Positions 8,788-15,210 of a DNA stretch of 48,548 bases are shown piece by piece. The notes under the pieces were generated by a model. That model did no database searches. It was not told the origin of the DNA and worked only from the letters and a program-made list of their open reading frames with translations. Source of the stretch: JBGQBN01 sp041494805 (GTDB taxonomy: Bacteria > Acidobacteriota > Terriglobia > Terriglobales > Acidobacteriaceae); contig JBGQBN010000029.1 of the NCBI GenBank assembly GCA_041494805.1, forward strand, positions 1 to 48,548, in the 5' to 3' direction. Positions within the stretch are counted from its first letter, which is position 1. Every line of letters starts with the position of its first letter. The translations under genes and the position numbers were made by a program.

Positions 8788-9627
8788 TCAACCCACTGTG
8801 TTAGCGAGCGTTCCGATTCCAGTAATCGCGATGCGGAGCTCATCACCGTCATTCAGGGTGAATGAGTCGGGCGGCACGATTCCAGTGCCGGTAAGCAGAA
8901 AGCATCCATGGGGAAAACTGTTGTAGCGGTACAAGTACTGAACCAGAGATGCCAGCTCGCGCTTCATCTTGGAAAGAGTCGTCGAGCCAGCAAATTCCTG
9001 TTTTCCTTGGCGAACGATCTCCATACTGATTTCCGTCGCGGGCGGCGGCGGTTCCTTCGAAACCAGCACGCAGGGTCCCAGCGCGCAACAGCGGTCCCAG
9101 ATCTTGGCCTGTGGCAAGTACAGCAGGTTCTCCCCTTCGATGCTCCGGGAGCTCATATCATTACCGATCGTATATCCGGTGATGTTTCCCTTGGGCGTGA
9201 CAAGAAGGGCCAACTCGGCCTCGGGCACCGACCAGGACGAATCGGCGCGAATGGCAACCTTGGCGTCTGGCCCGACTACCCGATGGGGCGTGGCTTTGAA
9301 GAAGAGTTCCGGGCGGTCGGCTTCATACACACGATCGTAGAAATCCCCGCCGCCCAGAAACTTCGACTCCTTAATTCGGGCCTCCCGGCTGCGGTAGTAG
9401 GTGACTCCCGCGGCCCACACTTCCTGGTTCCCGATGGGAGCGCGCAACTTCTCGAGCGCTGACGGCGCTGCTTCCTCCACGTCACAGATGCCTTGCTGGA
9501 GATATGCAAGAATGTCATCTCGCGTAATCAAAGAGTCCCAAGACTCGTCACTCACATCCTTCCCTAGCGCGTAAAGCCGACCGCCTTCTTCCACGGCATA
9601 TCCCGATGTTGTCCGATAGAGCTTCAT
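8788..9627 (-). CDS. Fumarylacetoacetate hydrolase-family protein, probable 2-keto-3-deoxy sugar-acid dehydratase
   Basis: The start is placed at ATG 9627 (MKLYRTTSGYAV), giving 279 residues; the frame is open upstream but that part looks non-coding. FAH-fold hallmarks are visible: GVTYYRSREAR, the metal-binding VPEAELALLV (ExE) and TIGNDMSSRSIEGEN, where the Asp is the third ligand. The EGENLLYLPQAK and GPCVL stretch is like the KdaD/XylX branch, whose members dehydrate 2-keto-3-deoxy-pentonates to 2-oxoglutarate semialdehyde. The semialdehyde dehydrogenase needed for the next step is encoded at 30888. The gene is divergent from 9800; a perfect TATAAT on this strand (9736-9731) is overlapped upstream by the first operator half-site, so both genes may share regulation. 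The exact substrate is inferred from context. Confidence 0.8.
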   Translation of the reverse strand: MKLYRTTSGYAVEEGGRLYALGKDVSDESWDSLITRDDILAYLQQGICDVEEAAPSALEKLRAPIGNQEVWAAGVTYYRSREARIKESKFLGGGDFYDRVYEADRPELFFKATPHRVVGPDAKVAIRADSSWSVPEAELALLVTPKGNITGYTIGNDMSSRSIEGENLLYLPQAKIWDRCCALGPCVLVSKEPPPPATEISMEIVRQGKQEFAGSTTLSKMKRELASLVQYLYRYNSFPHGCFLLTGTGIVPPDSFTLNDGDELRIAITGIGTLANTVG

Positions 9628-9707
9628 GGGTTGGGCAGTCCTTGCCGGGACCTCCTTAAAGGTTGCGTCGATTCTCGCAGGAGCCGCAGCCGAAAAGGTA
9701 AATGCTC

Positions 9708-9738
9708 TTGACAAACAAAAGCGAGCGGCGATTATATC
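9708..9738 (+). promoter_or_regulatory. Predicted promoter of the SGNH-ADH-MFS-PhyH-lactonase operon
   Basis: TTGACA at 9708-9713 is a perfect -35 box. An AT-rich element, ATTATATC at 9731-9738, lies 17-19 bases downstream. Its plus-strand match to TATAAT is imperfect, but the same bases give a perfect TATAAT on the minus strand (9736-9731), facing the FAH-family gene. The region therefore probably holds back-to-back promoters. Confidence 0.55.
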
Positions 9739-9743
9739 TAAGT

Positions 9744-9778
9744 TTCCATATTGCAGGAATGACTTCTGTATTATGGAA
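9744..9778. promoter_or_regulatory. Tandem operator pair 1 (20-bp period)
   Basis: Two 15-bp pseudo-palindromes start exactly 20 bp apart: TTCCATATTGCAGGA at 9744 and TTCTGTATTATGGAA at 9764. They sit immediately downstream of the plus-strand -10 region and over the upstream part of the minus-strand promoter of the FAH gene. The second also lies 22 bases before the ATG at 9800. The position fits repression of both directions. The same layout recurs near 15046, 28296, 35780 and 39420. Confidence 0.65.
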
Positions 9779-9799
9779 CAGCGATTCTGACAGCACTCC

Positions 9800-10453
9800 A
9801 TGACCGCCATACGGATTTGCTTCGTGGGGGACTCCATCACGCTAGGCACAGGTGACGCGGCCATGCTTGGCTGGCCGGGGAGGCTCGGGGCAATGGCCTG
9901 GTCCCAGGGACATCAAGTCACGGTCTACAACCTGGGCGTCCGCGGAGAAACCTCTGAAGACATTCGCCGGCGATGGAGAAACGAATCTTCACAACGGCTC
10001 CCTGCCGGAATGAACTGCGCTCTGGTATTCGCTTTCGGGCTAAACGACTGTGCCGTCGAGAACGGCGCGCAGCAGAAGGTGGCTCTGGAGCAGACCATTG
10101 TCAACGCGCGCGCAATTCTGAGCGAGGCCCAGGCTTGGCTGCCTTCGGCATTTATTGGACCGCTCCCAGTGGACGACACCCGCATGCCTCTCCAAGTCGT
10201 CCCCGGAAAGCAGGTCCGCATATTTAATGAACAGATCGAGCAGGTCAACCACGCCCTCGCAGGCTTGATGGCCGAGTTGAACGTTCCATTTCTGGATCTG
10301 TTCTCATTCTTGTTCGGGGATCCCAGGTGGAGGGAAGTGATCAAACTTGGCGATGGCATTCACCCGCCTCAGCAGGGTTATGACTTGCTGGCGCGGCTCA
10401 TCGAAGGCTGGCGCCCCTGGCGTGATTTGCTAGGTCACGACACAGCTAGTTGA
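9800..10453 (+). CDS. SGNH/GDSL-family hydrolase, cytoplasmic
   Basis: 217 residues beginning MTAIRICFVGDSITLGTG. All four SGNH blocks are present: the nucleophile Ser in GDSIT (block I), Gly in NLGVRGETS (block II), Asn in FGLNDC (block III) and the Asp/His pair in DGIHPPQQGY (block V). No signal peptide is seen, so it probably acts in the cytoplasm as an esterase, for example removing acetyl or other acyl groups from imported sugars or opening an ester (inference). It is the first gene after a TTGACA promoter and an operator pair, and is followed 29 bases later by the zinc alcohol dehydrogenase, so it probably leads the operon to 14952. Confidence 0.85.
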   Translation: MTAIRICFVGDSITLGTGDAAMLGWPGRLGAMAWSQGHQVTVYNLGVRGETSEDIRRRWRNESSQRLPAGMNCALVFAFGLNDCAVENGAQQKVALEQTIVNARAILSEAQAWLPSAFIGPLPVDDTRMPLQVVPGKQVRIFNEQIEQVNHALAGLMAELNVPFLDLFSFLFGDPRWREVIKLGDGIHPPQQGYDLLARLIEGWRPWRDLLGHDTAS

Positions 10454-10482
10454 GAAGAAGCATTTGTTCTTGGGAGAAGCGA

Positions 10483-11589
10483 TTGCGATTCAACGCAGCT
10501 GTCTTGCACGAGGTCGGCGGGCTCCTCAAGGTCGAAGAGTTGGAAATGACGGCCCTCAAGCCGTCCGATGTCCTGGTGCGAGTGTGCGCGAGTGGTCTTT
10601 GTCATACCGACCTGGAGGTTGTGCAAGGCAGCCTCAAGGCGCCATTGCCGATTGTCCTGGGCCACGAAGGCGCCGGAATCGTTGCAGCCGTTGGGTCCGA
10701 TGTGACACGGGTCAAGCCGGGCGATCACGTGGTTTGCTCGTGGAATCCGAGTTGTGGAAATTGCTTTTACTGCATTCAGGATCTCCCGATCCTCTGTGAA
10801 ACCTTCACCCGCAACAACTCGCGAGGGCTGTTGATGGATGGATCCTCGAGGCTCAAGAGCAGGAACCAAACTGTGCATCACCACGGCTTCGTCTCGTCAC
10901 ACGCGGAGTATTGCGTGGTGCCCGAATCAGGAGCGATCCCCATTCCCAGCGACGTTCCACTCGACCGGGCCTGCCTGCTGGGTTGCGGAGTTATGACCGG
11001 GGTGGGCGGAGTGACCAGGGTGGCAAAGGTCTCCATGGGCTCCAGCGTGGCGGTTTTCGGGTGTGGCGCCGTGGGTCTTAATGTTGTTCAGGGAGCGCAA
11101 CTCGTGGGGGCATCTCCGATCATTGCCATTGATCTGGATGACCGGAAGCTGGCGACGTCTCGTACCTTCGGGGCGACCGATACTTTCAATTCCACAAATC
11201 AAGACACCGTGGACTGCGTTCGCCAACTCACCGCCGGGCGCGGAGCGGACTACACCTTCGAGGCGGCGGGGAACGAAAAATGCCTGCAACAGGCACTGGA
11301 AGCAACCCGGCCGGGAGGAAAGGTCGTCATCCTCGGCAAGGTCAACTTTGACTCCTACGTTTCTCTCCGTTTCGGTTCTCTCATTGGAGAAAAGCAGATT
11401 ACCCGGTCCAGTTACGGAGGCGCTCGCCCGGCACGCGATTTTCCACTCCTGGCGCGATATTACCTCGAAGGGAAGCTGAAGCTCGATGAGCTGATCACAC
11501 AACGGCTCAGCCTCGAAGAAATCAACAGCGGGCTTGCGGCTCTCAAGAAAGGCGACGGCGTGCGAACCGTGGTCACGTTTCCAAATTGA
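10483..11589 (+). CDS. Zinc-dependent alcohol dehydrogenase (MDR superfamily)
   Basis: The TTG at 10483 has GGGAG six bases upstream and gives 368 residues, the family length; the frame is open back to TTG 10450. Catalytic-zinc ligands appear in GLCHTD, GHEGAG and GCGVMTG. The structural-zinc Cys set is CGNCFYCIQDLPILC. The Rossmann dinucleotide motif is VAVFGCGAVG, and an acidic residue after the second strand (IAIDLDD) suggests NAD preference. The protein resembles the class III-like/aryl-alcohol group. In this operon it probably oxidises a sugar alcohol or aldose (inference). The stop overlaps a possible TTG start of the following carrier gene (TTGA), suggesting translational coupling. Confidence 0.88.
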   Translation: MRFNAAVLHEVGGLLKVEELEMTALKPSDVLVRVCASGLCHTDLEVVQGSLKAPLPIVLGHEGAGIVAAVGSDVTRVKPGDHVVCSWNPSCGNCFYCIQDLPILCETFTRNNSRGLLMDGSSRLKSRNQTVHHHGFVSSHAEYCVVPESGAIPIPSDVPLDRACLLGCGVMTGVGGVTRVAKVSMGSSVAVFGCGAVGLNVVQGAQLVGASPIIAIDLDDRKLATSRTFGATDTFNSTNQDTVDCVRQLTAGRGADYTFEAAGNEKCLQQALEATRPGGKVVILGKVNFDSYVSLRFGSLIGEKQITRSSYGGARPARDFPLLARYYLEGKLKLDELITQRLSLEEINSGLAALKKGDGVRTVVTFPN

Positions 11590-11642
11590 ATGACCTTCAC
11601 CAATCCGCAGTTCGGGAGCAACCTGGCAGGCCTGCGCGCGGC

Positions 11643-12959
11643 ATGAGTTCCCCAGGCGATCTGCCGTTGCCTCCGTCAACCAACCAGCAGACCCGATTCG
11701 CCTGGATGCTGCTCGCCGTGCTGTTTGCCGGATCGGTCCTGAATTACCTCGACCGCGCCGTGCTTGGGGTGGTTATGCCCCAAGTGCGGCACAGCTTGTC
11801 GCTCTCCAACACGGATTACGCCCTGGTCGTGAACGCGTTCTTGCTCTCTTACATGATTTTCTATGTGGTGGGCGGACGCGTCTCCGATCGCCTGGGTTGC
11901 CGGCGCAGCTTTGTGGTCAACGTGATTGCCTGGTCCACTGCCAGCATGTTGCAGGCGCTCTCCCGGGGGCTGGTGAGCCTGTGTGGGTTTCGCGGCCTGT
12001 TGGGCGCGGCCGAAGGTGGGTTTTATCCCACTGCCATTCGCGGGGTCTCGGATTGGTTCCCGGCTTCCAATCGGGCCAAAGCGGTTGGCATCCTGCTCTG
12101 CGGTTTGAGCGTAGGAAGCCTGGTAGCTCCGCCGGTGGTGGCGGCGATCACCCTCCGCCATGGATGGCGCGCCGCCTTCATTGTCACAGGAGCGCTGGGC
12201 TTCCTGCTCTTGCCCCCATGGCTGTTTCTGCATGCACGTGCACAGCGCATTTTCGGGACGACAGACGCAATGTCGCTGTTTGAGCAAGAATCCAGATCCC
12301 ATCGTGCTACCCAGAAATCCGTCTCCGTATGGCATGTGCTGAGGCAGAAGAAGTACCTGTGCTTGCTTGCTGCCCGCAGCATCACCGACGCGATCTGGTT
12401 CTTTTGCCTGTTCTGGATACCGGGTTACTTCCAGGAAGTTCGAGGGTTCAATCTCACCCAAGTCGGGCACTGGCTGTGGATACCATTCTTCTTCGGTGAC
12501 CTCGGCGCACTGGCTGGCACGTGGATCAGTAGCGCTCTCGTCAAGAAGGGCGTCGGACTCGACCGTAGCCGGAAAGCGGTTTTGATTCCTTCCGCGCTCC
12601 TCGCCGTTTGCAGCACAGGCACTTTTTATTTTGAAGGTCATTTTGCCGCGTTGTCTGCTTTGAGCATTGCGCTTTTCGGAATTTTCTCCTGGGCGGGAAA
12701 TTTGCAGACCGCGATCACTGAGGTCATACCTCCTCAGCACGTTGCAGTCCTCTATGGAATCACGGGCGCCGTTGGAACCCTGACGGCCGCGTTATCGCAG
12801 TTGCTTATCGGGCGCGTCGTCGATCGCGTGGGCTACGAACCGGTATTCATCGCGCTCGGAACAGGACTTCTCGTCGCCCTGGCGCTCGTTTTCGCGGCAG
12901 GAAAAATTGTCTTATGGCAGCCCGTGACGCCGGAGCAGCCAGTCTGGAATCAATCATGA
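11643..12959 (+). CDS. MFS transporter, anion:cation symporter type (hexuronate/sugar-acid family)
   Basis: ATG 11643 gives 438 residues beginning MSSPGDLPLPPS; TTG 11586, overlapping the previous stop, would add 19 residues. About twelve membrane helices are visible. The first ends in LNYLDRAVLGVV, matching the NYxDR motif of the ACS family (ExuT, GudP, DgoT and relatives). GGRVSDRLGCRR is the conserved loop between helices 2 and 3, and RGLLGAAEGGFYP matches the family's helix 4. Known members carry hexuronates, galactonate, glucarate and similar organic anions by proton symport, which fits a sugar-acid locus; the actual substrate is not determined. The PhyH gene starts in the stop codon (ATGA), so the two are coupled. 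Confidence 0.88.
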   Translation: MSSPGDLPLPPSTNQQTRFAWMLLAVLFAGSVLNYLDRAVLGVVMPQVRHSLSLSNTDYALVVNAFLLSYMIFYVVGGRVSDRLGCRRSFVVNVIAWSTASMLQALSRGLVSLCGFRGLLGAAEGGFYPTAIRGVSDWFPASNRAKAVGILLCGLSVGSLVAPPVVAAITLRHGWRAAFIVTGALGFLLLPPWLFLHARAQRIFGTTDAMSLFEQESRSHRATQKSVSVWHVLRQKKYLCLLAARSITDAIWFFCLFWIPGYFQEVRGFNLTQVGHWLWIPFFFGDLGALAGTWISSALVKKGVGLDRSRKAVLIPSALLAVCSTGTFYFEGHFAALSALSIALFGIFSWAGNLQTAITEVIPPQHVAVLYGITGAVGTLTAALSQLLIGRVVDRVGYEPVFIALGTGLLVALALVFAAGKIVLWQPVTPEQPVWNQS

Positions 12960-13837
12960 AGCACTCATCGAGGGAGACCACATCCGTGATTCAAGACCAA
13001 GTTGCCAAGTTGACTACTCAGCAACAGCAGCAATACCGAGACCGAGGCTATCACTTCCCGGTCCGGGCATTCGATGGCACGGAGGCGGCTGAGTTCTGCG
13101 AGTCATTTCTCCGCTATATGCGGGATAAGGAGGAAACCCTGAAGCATCTGCTGCCGCGCGAAAGGCTCGGCTTCCTCGCCGAAACCCACTTCTTTCTGCA
13201 CTGGGTATATCGCCTCGTCTCCCACCCCCGCGTGCTCGATGCCGTTGAATCCGTGCTCGGCGCCAACATCATGGTCTGGAACTCGCACTGGTTCCCCAAG
13301 TTTCCCGGAGACCGGGCCTACGTTTCCTGGCACCAGGACGCCACCTATTGGGGCCTGTCGCCGGCCAACGTCACTACGGCATGGATCGCGCTCTCCGAGA
13401 GCACGGTCGAGAACGGCTGCCTGCGCGTGGTTCCTGGTACTCATAAACCTCCGCTGCTGCCACAGCGCGAGACCTACGCCGCAGACAACATGCTCTCCCG
13501 CGGCCAGGAAATCGCTGTGAAGGTGGACGAGGCCACGGCCGTGGATCTGCCGCTTTATGCCGGAGAGTTTTCCCTCCATCACATCGGTATTGTTCATGGT
13601 TCCGGGCCGAACAAGTCGACAGTCCCCAGAATCGGGTTGGCCGTTCGGTACATTTCGCCGGACGTCGTCCAGTCCGGGGCGGAGCGCGATCTTGTTCTCC
13701 TGGTTCGCGGCAAGGACGACTATCGTAATTTCGAGGTCGTGGATCCTCCACAACTTGACATGACTTACGGGGAAAGTCCGCTGCACCGCGAGGCGCTGGA
13801 GCGCAAGGTTCGTAATCTGATGCCGAAGAAGCAGTAG
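12956..13837 (+). CDS. PhyH-family Fe(II)/2-oxoglutarate dioxygenase
   Basis: ATG 12956 overlaps the carrier stop (ATGA) and gives 293 residues. The iron-binding HxD lies in WHQDATYWG (His126, Asp128) and the distal His in GIVHGSGPNKS (about 214). An Arg in RIGLAVRYI is placed to bind 2-oxoglutarate. The fold matches the phytanoyl-CoA dioxygenase family, whose bacterial members hydroxylate very varied small molecules. The protein lacks a signal peptide. Its place between a sugar-acid-type carrier and a lactonase suggests it modifies an imported compound, for example by oxidative ether or methyl cleavage, but no substrate can be named. Confidence 0.85.
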   Translation: MKHSSRETTSVIQDQVAKLTTQQQQQYRDRGYHFPVRAFDGTEAAEFCESFLRYMRDKEETLKHLLPRERLGFLAETHFFLHWVYRLVSHPRVLDAVESVLGANIMVWNSHWFPKFPGDRAYVSWHQDATYWGLSPANVTTAWIALSESTVENGCLRVVPGTHKPPLLPQRETYAADNMLSRGQEIAVKVDEATAVDLPLYAGEFSLHHIGIVHGSGPNKSTVPRIGLAVRYISPDVVQSGAERDLVLLVRGKDDYRNFEVVDPPQLDMTYGESPLHREALERKVRNLMPKKQ

Positions 13838-13896
13838 GGAAAGATCAGTAGGGAGGATCGAAGGTTGAGAAATTACTGGTTCGGAGCAGACAACAA

Positions 13897-14952
13897 ATGA
13901 CGATCAATTTTCCAGTCCGACGCAGGCAAGTTGCCTTGTGGCCTATGGCCGCTCTCGTTGTCTTTGCAATGACGCTCTCGCCGTGCGTCCGCGCGGAACA
14001 GTCTCCGCGGGCGCCCGGAGCCAAGCTGGAGACTGCCGCCCTTCTGGCCTTTACCGAAGGGCCGGTGTATGCGGAGGACGGAAGCGTCTATTTCACCGAC
14101 ATTGTGAACAACCGCATCATGCGCTTGAAGCCCGGCAGCGGCGGGGGAGTCTTGAGCGGAGGGCCGGAAGTATTTCGCGCTCCCGCGGGGCGCGCCGCCG
14201 GCCTGGCCTTCGATTTGCAGGGACGCCTGCTTGCGGCTGAAGTCAACGGTGACGGCGGAAATCGTCGCGTCACACGCACCGAAAAAGACGGAACCATCAC
14301 GGTCCTTGCCGACCATTATCAAGGCAAAAAGCTGAACAGTCCCAACGATCTCGATATCGATGCCAAAGGCCGCATTTACTTTACCGACCCGCGCTACCTC
14401 GATCGCTCCGACGTGGAGCAGGACAAAGACGCCGTCTATCGTATTGATCCCGACGGTACTCTGACCCGCGTCATCGACGATGTAGAACGGCCCAACGGAA
14501 TCGCAGTCTCCGCGGACCAGAAAACGCTCTATGTCGTCGACAACAACGATTCCAATCCCAGGGGCTCGCGAAAAGTCTATGCCTACGAATTGAAACCTGA
14601 CGGCTCCACCGGCAGCCGGCGCGTGATCCACGACTTCGGGACGGGGCGGGGAGGAGATGGAGTTTGTCTTGACGCTGAAGGCAATCTCTATGTCGCGGCC
14701 GGTCGTACCGCGCCCAACCTTCCCGCGGAAGATCAGTCCGTGAAGGGTGGGATCTACGTGTTTTCCTCCAGCGGAAAACAGATCGACTTCATCTCCGTTC
14801 CCGTCGATCTAGTCACCAACGTGGCATTCGGAGACCCTGATCTCAAAACACTCTACCTTACGGCGGGCCCGAGTTTATTGCGCATCCGCCGCACTGTGCC
14901 GGGCTACGTCCTCTGGCCCGTGCTGGGCCAGGTTCAAGGTTCTCACCCCTAA
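13897..14952 (+). CDS. SMP-30/gluconolactonase-family lactonase, exported
   Basis: 351 residues with a Sec-type signal peptide (MTINFPVRRRQVALW, then a hydrophobic core ending near PCVRA). The six-bladed propeller motifs with the usual metal ligands are seen: Glu in TEGPVYAED, Asn in SPNDLDID, Asn in PNGIAVSAD and Asp in GGDGVCLDAEGNL. Members hydrolyse sugar lactones to aldonates. The signal peptide implies periplasmic action, matching the exported PQQ dehydrogenase at 35926 that could supply lactones. Last gene of the operon from 9800; the gap of 59 bases after PhyH is short. Confidence 0.87.
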   Translation: MTINFPVRRRQVALWPMAALVVFAMTLSPCVRAEQSPRAPGAKLETAALLAFTEGPVYAEDGSVYFTDIVNNRIMRLKPGSGGGVLSGGPEVFRAPAGRAAGLAFDLQGRLLAAEVNGDGGNRRVTRTEKDGTITVLADHYQGKKLNSPNDLDIDAKGRIYFTDPRYLDRSDVEQDKDAVYRIDPDGTLTRVIDDVERPNGIAVSADQKTLYVVDNNDSNPRGSRKVYAYELKPDGSTGSRRVIHDFGTGRGGDGVCLDAEGNLYVAAGRTAPNLPAEDQSVKGGIYVFSSSGKQIDFISVPVDLVTNVAFGDPDLKTLYLTAGPSLLRIRRTVPGYVLWPVLGQVQGSHP

Positions 14953-15012
14953 GGCCGATATCTGTGGTAAGGCTGTATCCACAAGAATGATCGAGGAGAT
15001 CGAAAAATCTTC

Positions 15013-15041
15013 TTGACAGCGGATTCGGAAGTCGATTAACG
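15013..15041 (+). promoter_or_regulatory. Predicted promoter of the TonB-dependent receptor unit
   Basis: A perfect TTGACA lies at 15013-15018. Seventeen bases on, TTAACG (15036-15041) is only a weak -10. The operator pair starts five bases later, in the same arrangement as at the other four promoters, which supports the call more than the -10 itself. The leader to ATG 15211 would be roughly 160 bases long and holds no open frame of note. Confidence 0.5.
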
Positions 15042-15045
15042 TCAT

Positions 15046-15080
15046 TTCCGCAATTCAGTACATGATTCTGTACTACAGAA
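15046..15080. promoter_or_regulatory. Tandem operator pair 2 (20-bp period)
   Basis: TTCCGCAATTCAGTA at 15046 and TTCTGTACTACAGAA at 15066, again exactly 20 bp apart. The second is a perfect palindrome with a single central base (TTCTGTA-C-TACAGAA). The pair follows the TTGACA promoter of the receptor gene. Confidence 0.68.
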
Positions 15081-15210
15081 CTTACGTTTACGGCCAGACG
15101 CCGATCCAGAAAAATCCGGCGCGCAATGTGGTCTCGTGTGCCATCGCAACGGCAGCGATGCGGCATCGGGCACGGGTGGGCGGTCCGGCCGTCTGACACA
15201 GGAGGGGGCA

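Noticed and set aside
11676..12740. 354-residue open frame on the minus strand
   Set aside because: Antisense to the MFS carrier; its low-complexity composition is typical of a shadow of hydrophobic codons.
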